DNA of 64,000 nucleotides, taken from positions 1-64,000 of the forward strand of contig JAFEBQ010000016.1 in the NCBI GenBank assembly GCA_018242585.1, given 5' to 3'. Origin of the DNA: Planctomycetota bacterium (GTDB lineage Bacteria > Planctomycetota > Planctomycetia > Pirellulales > PNKZ01). A program made the position numbers and the translations under genes. Positions 28,054 through 35,473 of the stretch are shown here, one piece after another. The notes below the pieces were generated by a model. That model saw nothing but the letters and a program-made list of their open reading frames with translations. It did no database searches and was not told the DNA's origin. Positions within the stretch are counted from its first letter, which is position 1. Every line of letters starts with the position of its first letter.

Positions 28054-28977
28054 ATGCCAAGCGTATTGGTGGTGGACGACTCAGCCGTCGATCGGCTGTT
28101 GGCGGGGCGGCTGTTGGAGAAGGATCCGCAGTTGGTCGTTAGCTATGCCACCCAGGGGGCCGAGGCGCTCGAACAGATCGCCCGGCAATTGCCCGACGTG
28201 GTGTTGACCGATTTGCAGATGCCGATTTTGGACGGGCTGCAACTGGTCGAGGCGATTCGCGACCGGTTTCCGCTGGTGCCGGTCGTGCTGATGACGGCCC
28301 ACGGGGGCGAAGACGTCGCCGTTCGCGCGTTGCTCTCGGGCGCCGCCAGTTACGTGCCCAAGTCCGAACTGCCGCGCCATCTGTTGCAGACCGTGCAGAA
28401 CGTGCTGACCGTGGCTCAGACCCACGATCAGCACCGCCGGCTGCTCGACTGCCTGGAAGAGCGGAAGATGACGTTCGAGTTGGACAACGACCCCAGCCTG
28501 GTCCGGCCGCTGGTCGATCACGTGCAGCAATGGCTGGTGACCATGCGATTGGTCGATGACGCTTCCCGGCTGCAACTGGCTTTGGCCTTGGAAGAGGGGC
28601 TGTTCAACGCCCTGTACCACGGCAACTTGGAACTCACGTCCGACGAGCTGGAAGAATCGCGCTGTTCGTTGTTTGAATCGGGTGCGCGCGACGTGGTGGC
28701 CGAGCGTGCCGCCCAAGAACCGTACCTGCAGCGCAAGATTCACGTCGAGGTGAACTTGGTGCGCGACGAAGCCCGGTTCATCATCCGGGATGGCGGCCGC
28801 GGATTCGATCTGTCGCGCGTCCCCAGCCTGGCCAGCGACGCCTCGGCCCTGACTCGCGAGCGGGGGCGCGGCCTGGTGCTGATGCAGACCTTTATGGACG
28901 AAGTGACCCGCAACGAGTCGGGGAACGAAGTCTGCCTGGTCAAGCGGCGGACGACCGACTTGGCCGCGGCTCACTAA
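28054..28977 (+). CDS. Response-regulator receiver fused to an RsbW-type ATPase domain
   Basis: A 307-aa two-domain signalling protein. The receiver (residues 1-120) has acidic residues DD8-9, phospho-acceptor Asp53 in LTDLQMP, and Lys103 in YVPKSE. After a linker, residues about 150-300 form an HATPase_c_2 domain like the anti-sigma/serine kinases RsbW and SpoIIAB: LALEEGLFNALYHGNLEL (N box), RDGGRGFDL (G1) and RGRGLVLMQTFMD (G2). Phosphorylation of the receiver would control the ATPase, which in related proteins acts on anti-sigma antagonists. No partner sigma or STAS-domain gene is adjacent. It stands between the GAF regulator (divergent) and a glutathione peroxidase. Confidence 0.9.
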   Translation: MPSVLVVDDSAVDRLLAGRLLEKDPQLVVSYATQGAEALEQIARQLPDVVLTDLQMPILDGLQLVEAIRDRFPLVPVVLMTAHGGEDVAVRALLSGAASYVPKSELPRHLLQTVQNVLTVAQTHDQHRRLLDCLEERKMTFELDNDPSLVRPLVDHVQQWLVTMRLVDDASRLQLALALEEGLFNALYHGNLELTSDELEESRCSLFESGARDVVAERAAQEPYLQRKIHVEVNLVRDEARFIIRDGGRGFDLSRVPSLASDASALTRERGRGLVLMQTFMDEVTRNESGNEVCLVKRRTTDLAAAH

Positions 28978-29013
28978 TCGCAACCGACGACAAAACACTT
29001 GGAGATGTGACCG

Positions 29014-29589
29014 ATGAGACTCCGTACCGTGGCGGCTTGTGTCGGGCTGGTGGCCCTGGTTTCGGTGAGCTTGATTCAAGGAGCGGAGCAAGTGCCGAGC
29101 ATGCTGCAGTTGACGATGAACCGGCTGGACGGCAAGGCCACGCCGCTGGCCAATTACCAGGGGAAAGTTCTGCTGGTGGTCAACGTCGCCAGCCAGTGCG
29201 GCTATACGCCCCAGTACGCTGGCTTGGAACAACTGCACGAAAAGTACGCCGCTCGCGGCTTGGCGGTGCTTGGCTTTCCCGCCAACGAGTTCGGCGCGCA
29301 AGAGCCCGGCAGCAACGCCGAGATTGCCGACTTCTGCCAGAAGAACTACGGCGTGAAGTTCGACGTGTTCGCCAAGGTCGTGGTCAAAGGCCCGGGCCAA
29401 TGCGAGCTGTACAAGATTCTGACCTCGCCGGGCGCTGATCCCAAGCTCGCCGGCGACGTGAAATGGAACTTCGAGAAGTTCCTGGTCGGGCGCGACGGCC
29501 GTGTGATCGGCCGATTTGCGTCGCACGTCGAACCCGACGACGACAAGCTGGTATCGGCCATCGAAACCGCGCTGGCGGCCAAGCCGTAG
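29014..29589 (+). CDS. Exported glutathione peroxidase-family protein
   Basis: A thiol peroxidase that reduces peroxides, using Cys rather than selenocysteine. The N-terminus is a signal peptide (MRLRTVAACVGLVALVSVSL, cleavage near GAEQ), so it probably works in the periplasm. Catalytic residues are in place: Cys62 in NVASQCGYT, Gln in FPANEFGAQEPG and Trp in VKWNFEKFLV. At 191 aa it is a normal length for the family plus the signal. A GAG-containing purine run precedes the start. In bacteria most of these enzymes use thioredoxin rather than glutathione; the reductant here is unknown. Confidence 0.93.
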   Translation: MRLRTVAACVGLVALVSVSLIQGAEQVPSMLQLTMNRLDGKATPLANYQGKVLLVVNVASQCGYTPQYAGLEQLHEKYAARGLAVLGFPANEFGAQEPGSNAEIADFCQKNYGVKFDVFAKVVVKGPGQCELYKILTSPGADPKLAGDVKWNFEKFLVGRDGRVIGRFASHVEPDDDKLVSAIETALAAKP

Positions 29590-29605
29590 TTTGCAGCGCG
29601 GTGCG

Positions 29606-29812
29606 AACGACGAGCCGCTAGACGATGATCGTCGTCAGGGCCTGGAAGTCGGGGTCAGCCCGCAACGGGTCAAAGTCCCGTTCGTCGCCGATGGCGTCCC
29701 GGTACTCGGGCTGTATCTCGATCGCCCGACCAAAGCGAATGACGAATACCACCGGCGTAAACGTCCGGCTCGCTGGCTTCCGAAAGTCCTGGGCTATCGC
29801 ACGAGGAAACAT
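29606..29812 (-). pseudogene. Chimeric remnant: 3' tail of a TPR gene joined to a dispersed repeat
   Basis: The stretch 29606-29727 matches 40587-40708, the last 33 codons plus downstream flank of the TPR gene at 40.6 kb, with about 10 differences in 122 bases by eye. Upstream (in minus-strand sense) the match stops at a GATCGCCCG junction and is replaced by the dispersed element also present at 33264-33346. A 64-codon ORF crosses the junction (29618-29812) and ends in ADPDFQALTTIIV, but it lacks the TPR body and is probably not a functional gene. Confidence 0.6.
29720..29800. repeat. Dispersed intergenic repeat, copy A
   Basis: Contains GAATACCACCGGCGTAA, then CGTCCGGC, GAAAGTCCTGGGCTATCGC. 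A close relative is at 33264-33346 and a worn one at 33598-33647. It lies immediately before the secreted protein gene at 29839. Confidence 0.6.
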
Positions 29813-29838
29813 TTCGCGCCTTCATCCAAGGAATTGCC

Positions 29839-31380
29839 ATGCTGAAGCTCACTTGTCGAATCGGTGTCGCTGTTCTCGTTGTGCTCTGCGAGTTTGTCTC
29901 TTCAGCTCAGGCTGAGGGACGACTGCCCACCCCGGCAGAAAGCGATCTCAAAGAGTCGCAGGCCACATTGAAAGACATTTTCAAGGAGGACATCGACCAA
30001 GCTACGACGCCCGCAAAAAAGTTGGCGTTGGCGAGGAAGCTTTTCGTTCAAGCCGTTGAAACGAAGGACGATCCATCGGGCAAGTACGCCCTGCTTATGG
30101 CGGCAAAGAACTTGGCGATGCGCTCTAGCGATCTCATGCTTTCCTTGGACATCGCCGACGAATTGGGCAGGTCATTTGAGATCGACGAATTTGTCACCAA
30201 GGTCGCCGTGATTAAGGATGCCACTCCGACAATCACGTCAGCCGAAGCCAACCGAGAGCTTTGCGAAGCAGCGTTAAAACTGCTCTCGAAACTTCTTGAT
30301 GCAGATCGCTATGACTTGGCAAAAGAGGTTTCTGACTTGGCCTCTGAAGCGGCGCGAAAGTCCAAAGACATGTCGGTTGCCAAGCGAGTACGAACTCAAG
30401 CTAAAGAAGCTGAGGATGCGAGCATTCGATATGTCGCCGCCAAAGCCTCGATGGACGCACTGATCCAGAATTCGACCGATCCCAAGGCCAGCCAGGTCGT
30501 CGGCGAATTTTACTGCTATTTCAAGGCGAATTGGGCGAAGGGCCTCCCATTTCTTGCTCTTGCGGATGATTCGCAAATCAAATCTCTCGCGGAGCAAGAC
30601 CTCGCCGAGCCCAATTCGCATACTGCACGCGCGAAGATCGGAGATGGCTGGTGGAGCTTGAGCGAGACTGAAGATGGTGTTGCGAAAGCGAACCTTCAGA
30701 GGCGTGCCACCTATTGGTATCAGAAGGCTATGCCTGAGCTTTCCGGATTGACGAAGGCAAAGATCGAAAAGCGGCTGGCATCGATTGCCTCGCCAACCGC
30801 CTTGTCAGGCGAAACGTCGGCTACGAGTGCAAACATTAACTTGTTGGCGGACGTAGCCCCTGCCAAGCACGGCGATGCTGGTCAGTGGCAAAAGCTAGAT
30901 GAGGCGATTGCCACTAAGAATCGGGACTGGGTTGTCAAGATCGAAATTCCGACCACGTTGCCACCTCAATACGACCTTGATGCCTCCGTTACGATCAGCG
31001 GTGAAGAGGAATTCAGCGACACGTATTTCGTTTTGCCACATGGGGCAAAGCGGTCCCCGTTTACCATTCGCCGCAAGGACAAAAAGCTGATGCTGGGTTT
31101 TTGGGGGAGCCAAGGTCAGAAATTTGGTGAAGACCAGCGCCTTGGCACCCTTCTCCCTTGGAGCGATGGGCAAATGAAGCTGCAAATCACTTTCCAGGTA
31201 CGCAAGGATACGATTGCGGTATTCACTGGACGTAAGATGCTAGTTAGCATCCGCAATATGGAGTTGCTCAAAAATGGCGATGGGGACAAGCTCGTCTTGA
31301 CAACAAACACCCCCACGACGTTCACGGAGTTGTCGTGCCGCCTAGTTTCTGAACCTAGCCGCAAGAATGACGGTAGATAA
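29839..31380 (+). CDS. Large exported protein of unknown function (planctomycete type)
   Basis: A 513-aa exported protein; signal peptide to about residue 25 (VSSAQA). The start has AAGGA eight bases upstream. Residues 26-320 are mostly helical with TPR-like helix pairs (ARKLFVQAVETKDDPSGKYA, ANRELCEAALKLLSKL) and end in ATYWYQKAMPELSGLTKAKI, a phrase I associate with many planctomycete secreted proteins. The C-terminal 170 residues look like an all-beta lectin/LamG-like fold (DASVTISGEEEFSDTYFVLP). There are no catalytic motifs. It could be a carbohydrate-binding or scaffold surface protein; function is not known. Confidence 0.75.
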   Translation: MLKLTCRIGVAVLVVLCEFVSSAQAEGRLPTPAESDLKESQATLKDIFKEDIDQATTPAKKLALARKLFVQAVETKDDPSGKYALLMAAKNLAMRSSDLMLSLDIADELGRSFEIDEFVTKVAVIKDATPTITSAEANRELCEAALKLLSKLLDADRYDLAKEVSDLASEAARKSKDMSVAKRVRTQAKEAEDASIRYVAAKASMDALIQNSTDPKASQVVGEFYCYFKANWAKGLPFLALADDSQIKSLAEQDLAEPNSHTARAKIGDGWWSLSETEDGVAKANLQRRATYWYQKAMPELSGLTKAKIEKRLASIASPTALSGETSATSANINLLADVAPAKHGDAGQWQKLDEAIATKNRDWVVKIEIPTTLPPQYDLDASVTISGEEEFSDTYFVLPHGAKRSPFTIRRKDKKLMLGFWGSQGQKFGEDQRLGTLLPWSDGQMKLQITFQVRKDTIAVFTGRKMLVSIRNMELLKNGDGDKLVLTTNTPTTFTELSCRLVSEPSRKNDGR

Positions 31381-31525
31381 TTGCAAGTTGCGGCATCGGC
31401 TAAGATTGACATCCAATAGCTTTGGGGGCTTTACGATGAAGCCTGCCCGATGCTCGTAGCCCATTGTGGCCGCCGCTCCTGCTTGGGATCTCCTGGAAGG
31501 CATAAATTGCAAAAAAGCGCCATAT

Positions 31526-31658
31526 AATGCGCATTTCGATTGATTTCCATCGTTAACCTAGTATGATTCATTATTAAAGCGCATTTTAATGCCTTTATAT
31601 AAGTGTGTCAGGTTGGGTGCATTGATGTTTTAATATAAAAAAGCACTAAAATGCGCAT
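31526..31658 (+). promoter_or_regulatory. AT-rich hip promoter region with repeated GCGCAT operator-like sites
   Basis: In a strikingly AT-rich 296-base gap, TTGATT (31540-31545) and TATGAT (31562-31567, 16-base spacer) form a good sigma70-type promoter. Around it lie AATGCGCATT (31526-31535, perfect palindrome), GCGCATTTTAATGC (31579-31592) and AAATGCGCAT (31649-31658). A second, weaker promoter (TTGATG 31622-31627; TAAAAT 31647-31652) overlaps the last site. Repeated palindromes around the promoter suggest operators for the HipB repressor encoded just downstream. Confidence 0.5.
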
Positions 31659-31676
31659 GGAGAATGGCAGATAGCA

Positions 31677-31895
31677 ATGACGAACCAGCAAATCGGGGAA
31701 AAACTCCGTATTCAGAGGAAATTGCTACGTCTTCGTCAGCGTGATCTAGCCGAACTCGCTGGAGTCACGCTGAGAGGTCTGACCCGGCTCGAAAGCGGGC
31801 AAGCGAATCCAACCATCAATCAACTCGCCAAAATTGCCGAGGTACTGGGGCTAGAACTCCGCCTGACGGAAAGATCCCAAAATGCGCCGAGCTAA
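31677..31895 (+). CDS. hipB: HipB-like XRE-family DNA-binding antitoxin
   Basis: A 72-aa helix-turn-helix protein. The XRE fold is clear: IGEKLRIQRKLLRLRQRDLA, ELAGVTLRGLTRLESGQANP, TINQLAKIAEVLGLELRL. It is the first gene of a three-gene overlapping set; its end overlaps the next start by 14 bases. In hip systems HipB binds palindromic operators in its own promoter and binds the toxin complex. Repeated GCGCAT-type palindromes directly upstream are candidate operators. Only a distant GGAG is present before the start. Confidence 0.88.
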   Translation: MTNQQIGEKLRIQRKLLRLRQRDLAELAGVTLRGLTRLESGQANPTINQLAKIAEVLGLELRLTERSQNAPS

Positions 31896-32211
31896 CGTGT
31901 ACTGTCGAGGCCTCCGTGCGGGGATCCTGAGCAAGGAGGAAACGGGACGCTACCTGTTTTTTTACACGCCAGAGTATTTGAACAACCCCAAGCATCCTGC
32001 CATTAGCCTGTCCCTGCCAAAGCAAGGCACTCCCTTCGAGTCCCCCGTTCTGTTCCCGTTCTTTTATGGACTATTAGCGGAAGGGGACGAAAAGACCCTG
32101 CAGTGCCGGTTGCTAAAGATCGACGAGAACGACCACTTCATTCGCCTATTGAAAACCTGTCAAACCGAAACGATTGGTGGGGTGACCATCAACGAGGACG
32201 TCACGGAATGA
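31882..32211 (+). CDS. hipS: HipS-like small antitoxin (detached HipA N-terminal subdomain)
   Basis: A 109-aa protein equal to the N-terminal subdomain of HipA kinases (Couple_hipA type): AGILSKEETGRYLFFYTPEY, ISLSLPKQGTPFESPVLFPF and FYGLLAEGDEKTLQCRLLKI. In classical HipA this piece is joined to the kinase. Here it ends in a stop codon that overlaps the next gene's ATG in the pattern ATGA. This is the gene order and split of the E. coli HipBST system, where HipS is the actual antitoxin of the HipT kinase. A frameshift of a normal hipA is an alternative, but the clean ATGA coupling and the full length of both parts argue against it. Confidence 0.85.
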   Translation: MRRANVYCRGLRAGILSKEETGRYLFFYTPEYLNNPKHPAISLSLPKQGTPFESPVLFPFFYGLLAEGDEKTLQCRLLKIDENDHFIRLLKTCQTETIGGVTINEDVTE

Positions 32212-33221
32212 CTGGTTGCCCAGGGTGCTTCAAGGCCGGCCAAAACACCTACTGTGTCACCTGCCGAAAGCGACTATTCGGAGGCCAGAAAATTCCTTTC
32301 GTGCTCCCGTTTTCTCGCCCGGCCTATGATCAACAAAAGCTCGACTTCACGCCCGACCGGCTGTCAATCTCAGGCATCCAGTCAAAGATTTCACTCGCGT
32401 TGAACAACGGGCGTTTGGAAATGGCCAAGTCGGGTGGGCGGTACATCCTCAAGCCCAGGCCGCGAGGGACATTCCTACGGTTGGAAATAGCGCCCATCAA
32501 CGAGCACCTGACGATGCAAATTGCTCGTCAAGTGTTTGACATCGAAGTAGCTGACAACGCCTTGGTCGCGTTTGAGGGCGGGGAACTCGCATATCTCGTC
32601 CGTCGGTTCGACATTCAACCGGACGGAAAACGCTCACTTCAAGAGGACTTCGCCCAGATTGCTGGCAGGTCGGAAGAAACCCACGGGGAGAACTACAAGT
32701 ACGACTTCTCGTATGAAGAGATCGGCGAGCTGATCCGCAAAAACGTGGCCGCTTACAAGGTGGACCTGGAGCGGTTCTACAAGCTTGTCGTTTTCAACTA
32801 TCTCGTTCATAACGGCGACGCGCACGTGAAGAACTTCTCGCTCATCAAAAGCGAGCAGACCGGTTCCTATAACCTGACACCCGCGTACGACCTGCTGAAT
32901 ACGCGCCTGCATCTGCCCAATGAATCGCCAACCGCGCTCGGGTTGTTCAAAGGCGAATTCGAGACAGCGAGCTACGCGGTGAACGCCTATTACGCCTACG
33001 ACGATTTCGTCGAATTCGCCAAGAAACTTGCGCTCGTCGAAAGCCGCTACAAAAGGATTCTCGATCAATACATCGGGTGCCGAGACGAGGTGTTCTCGCT
33101 GATCGAGCGCTCGATGCTGCCGGATGAATCGAAACAATTGTACAAACAGCATGTGGATGATCGGGTGCGCGCCATCTCCTATTCTTACTCCGAATCGCAA
33201 GCGTCAAACCCGGCACAGTGA
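32208..33221 (+). CDS. hipT: HipT-like Ser/Thr kinase toxin
   Basis: A 337-aa HipA-type kinase without the N-terminal subdomain, close to the length of E. coli HipT. It starts with two Cys pairs (CPGC, CVTC) before KRLFGG. The glycine-rich-loop motif reads RLSISGIQSK, with Ser53-Ile-Ser55 equivalent to the autophosphorylated SIS motif of HipT. The catalytic loop is HNGDAHVKNFSL and the metal-binding motif is LTPAYDLLNT. Known HipT phosphorylates tryptophanyl-tRNA synthetase and halts growth; the same target is plausible but not shown by the sequence. The start overlaps the hipS stop by 4 bases. GC content is somewhat lower than in neighbouring housekeeping genes. Confidence 0.88.
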   Translation: MTGCPGCFKAGQNTYCVTCRKRLFGGQKIPFVLPFSRPAYDQQKLDFTPDRLSISGIQSKISLALNNGRLEMAKSGGRYILKPRPRGTFLRLEIAPINEHLTMQIARQVFDIEVADNALVAFEGGELAYLVRRFDIQPDGKRSLQEDFAQIAGRSEETHGENYKYDFSYEEIGELIRKNVAAYKVDLERFYKLVVFNYLVHNGDAHVKNFSLIKSEQTGSYNLTPAYDLLNTRLHLPNESPTALGLFKGEFETASYAVNAYYAYDDFVEFAKKLALVESRYKRILDQYIGCRDEVFSLIERSMLPDESKQLYKQHVDDRVRAISYSYSESQASNPAQ

Positions 33222-33263
33222 GCCTCTTGGCGCGCCACCACTTTCAACCGCCGTTAACATTCT

Positions 33264-33360
33264 TGATCGCCCGGCCAAAACGAATCACGAATACCACCGG
33301 CGTAAGCGTCCGGCCCGTCGGTGTCCGAAAGTCCTGGGTTATCGCAGTCCTGGGCTATCG
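33264..33360. repeat. Dispersed intergenic repeat, copy B, with partial tandem duplication
   Basis: Close match to 29720-29800 (GAATACCACCGGCGTAA shared exactly). The end of the unit, AGTCCTGGG[T/C]TATCG, is duplicated in tandem at 33330-33344 and 33347-33360. Confidence 0.65.
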
Positions 33361-33597
33361 TATCTCCCGCATTCACGCCAACTGCCGATTTGATAGTCGC
33401 GTCAGGCGTCAATCATCATTCGCAAGTCCCGCGCCGAACAGGCGCGGGGTGATTCAAGTTCTTTCTTCGGGCCGGACAGATTGTCGCCCCAAGGCGTCTT
33501 ATGTGACGACGTGGCGCGCCCTTCCTCGCTAATCTCCAAACAACCAGAGCCAGAAACCATTAATCTGCTATCGGCTTAACTCGCGCCTTGGCGTCAG

Positions 33598-33647
33598 GGG
33601 CGTACACGTCCACCCCGCTGGCGTCCAGAAGTTCAGGGCTATCGCAG
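33598..33647. repeat. Dispersed intergenic repeat, diverged copy C
   Basis: GGCGTACACGTCC, GCTGGCGTCC and AGTTCAGGGCTATCGCAG align in order with copies A and B but with several differences; the 5' half is missing. Confidence 0.4.
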
Positions 33648-33796
33648 CTTCGTTTTTATTCTGAATTCGAGCCGCAGCTTCATTGGCCAGCATGCCAATC
33701 TGTCGCGTCCGTCCGAGGCGATTTGATCTAGGCCTGGTTCAGTTGCATACTGATTCGTAACCGGTCATTTGATACGGGGTCTTGGCCCGTAACATC

Positions 33797-33835
33797 TCCA
33801 ACACCGACAACCGAGTCAGCCCGGTTGTCGTTGGA
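33797..33835. terminator. Hairpin before the histidine kinase gene
   Basis: CGACAACCG (33805-33813) pairs with CGGTTGTCG (33822-33830) around an 8-base loop. The stem is extended by TCCAA/TTGGA across a small bulge. There is no T run. It could end the hip transcript or sit in the leader of the kinase mRNA. Confidence 0.4.
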
Positions 33836-33967
33836 ATATGATTTGGTCATCGGTCAAGGAGCCTGATCGCGTACGTCCCATCGCCCGAATGGCGCAATGG
33901 CCGGACGAACGATAAGTTCACTTCAGATTTTGACATTCGGCTGTCTGTAAAAAAGAGGATGAAGCGC

Positions 33968-35473
33968 ATGCGGCTCCACCGCTTGACGCTGTATGTAGGC
34001 GTCAGTGTCTTGGCGGTCATCGCTCTAGCGATGTGGGCCATCGGAGCCGCTTTATATTCGGCAGTCCAAATCAGGGAGTCTTTAGAGGCAGCGAGCGCGC
34101 GTGAAATGCACCGCGTGTTTGTCGAACAAGATTTGGCGTTGGCCCTGCTCGAGCAGCGTGGGCTGGTGACCACTTATGTTTTGGACAACGGCAACCCTCG
34201 TTGGCTCGATGAATTGGAGAAGGGGCGCGCGCGGCTAGCCGATCAAATCGCCTTGGCGGGCCAGCTTGCCGGGGAAGATGAACAGGCCGTGCATCTGCAG
34301 CGGTTGCGGGCGAAGTACGAGGAATGCGATCGTCAACGTCGGGAAGTGGTCCGCCTGTTCCAGGCGGGACAAATTCAAGAAGCGCGGCGCACTTCGACGG
34401 AAGAGGTAACGCGATTGTTTCGCGAAACCGCCGCGGAACTACGGTTATTGACCGAGTCGAGTCAGCGTTCACTGCAGGCGGCAAATAGCGAGGCCCAGCA
34501 GTATGTGAGCAGAATAGCCACGCTCACGATGATTGCCGTGGCCTTGATCGTCGCGATTTGTATTCTGATTCTGTTCTTGTTGTACAGTCAGTTATTGCAG
34601 CCACTCAGGGCCATGGTCCGCGAGGCGAATGCGCTCCCCTCCAGCTTTGGCGAGTATGGAGCACCAGATGAGATTCGCGCCCTTGGGCGCCATTTGCGGA
34701 CGTTGATGAACGACGTCGCCGCCGCCAAATCCGACCTGGTACACAAGAATTCTCGACTGTTGCAGGCGGAAAAACTGGCGTCGGTCGGCAGGCTGGCATC
34801 CAGTGTCGCTCACGAAATCAAGAATCCATTAACGGCCATTAAAATGTGGCTGTTCTCGATCAAGAAGTCGGTTGCGGAGACTCCTGACTTGGATCGAAAG
34901 TTCGAGATCGTGTCGGGCGAAATCACGCGACTAGAAGGAATCGTGAATAACTTTTTGACATTTTCGCGACCGCCGGCCGCCCACATCGCCCCGCTCCAGA
35001 TTTCACAATTACTCGACCAGACCCTGCAATTGATCGGTCCCCAGTGCCACGATCATGGCGTTCGCATCGAAGTGGAAATCAGAGGCGCGCTTCCTGTCGT
35101 GCAAGGGGATCTCGGCCAAATGAAGCAAGTGCTGGTCAATCTTCTGCTCAACGCCGTGGAAGCCAGTGAGGCCGACACAATCGTTCGTATTACCGCCGAG
35201 TGCGAGCCGGCAAATGGCAGGCGCGAGACCGTAGTCATTCGCATTCAAGACCAGGGCCGGGGCATCCCTCCCGATCTCCAGGAGCGAATCTTTGAGCCCT
35301 TCTTTACCACTCGCGAACAAGGCACGGGGCTCGGGTTGTGTATCGCGTCGCAGATTCTCTTGAACCATGGCGGCTGGCTTGAGTTGGAGCGATCCGACAA
35401 TCGAGGCAGCACATTTGCCATGTGGATTCCGACCGAAGCAGTTGCAGCCTATGAGCACAGTCCTCGTCGTTGA
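33968..35473 (+). CDS. NtrB-like membrane sensor histidine kinase
   Basis: About 501 aa. The ATG at 33968 has GAGG at ideal spacing; an ATG three codons earlier lies directly on that site. There are two membrane helices (about 5-33 and 182-208) with a helical periplasmic sensor between them that resembles a four-helix-bundle domain. A HAMP-like linker is followed by the phospho-acceptor block SSVAHEIKNPLTAIKM (His at about 282), the N box LVNLLLNAVEAS, and the ATP-binding G boxes DQGRGIPPD and GTGLGLCIA. The gene overlaps the following sigma54 response regulator by 23 bases, so the two form a two-component pair. Confidence 0.93.
   Translation: MRLHRLTLYVGVSVLAVIALAMWAIGAALYSAVQIRESLEAASAREMHRVFVEQDLALALLEQRGLVTTYVLDNGNPRWLDELEKGRARLADQIALAGQLAGEDEQAVHLQRLRAKYEECDRQRREVVRLFQAGQIQEARRTSTEEVTRLFRETAAELRLLTESSQRSLQAANSEAQQYVSRIATLTMIAVALIVAICILILFLLYSQLLQPLRAMVREANALPSSFGEYGAPDEIRALGRHLRTLMNDVAAAKSDLVHKNSRLLQAEKLASVGRLASSVAHEIKNPLTAIKMWLFSIKKSVAETPDLDRKFEIVSGEITRLEGIVNNFLTFSRPPAAHIAPLQISQLLDQTLQLIGPQCHDHGVRIEVEIRGALPVVQGDLGQMKQVLVNLLLNAVEASEADTIVRITAECEPANGRRETVVIRIQDQGRGIPPDLQERIFEPFFTTREQGTGLGLCIASQILLNHGGWLELERSDNRGSTFAMWIPTEAVAAYEHSPRR

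Larger units (their letters stand above)
33222..33958. other. Gene-poor region with decayed repeats
   Basis: 737 bases between hipT and the histidine kinase. It holds copy B and copy C of the dispersed element (33264-33360 and 33598-33647), a hairpin at 33797-33835, and no ORF with protein character. It looks like the scar of past insertions next to the toxin locus. Confidence 0.6.

Noticed and set aside
31882-33221. hipS and hipT as a frameshifted hipA pseudogene
   Set aside because: Both parts are full length, motifs are intact, and the ATGA overlap is a regular coupling signal matching known HipBST.
33916-33945. Half-sites like TGACA and TGTC before the histidine kinase gene
   Set aside because: They do not line up into the 16-base palindrome seen at 36899 and 37635.
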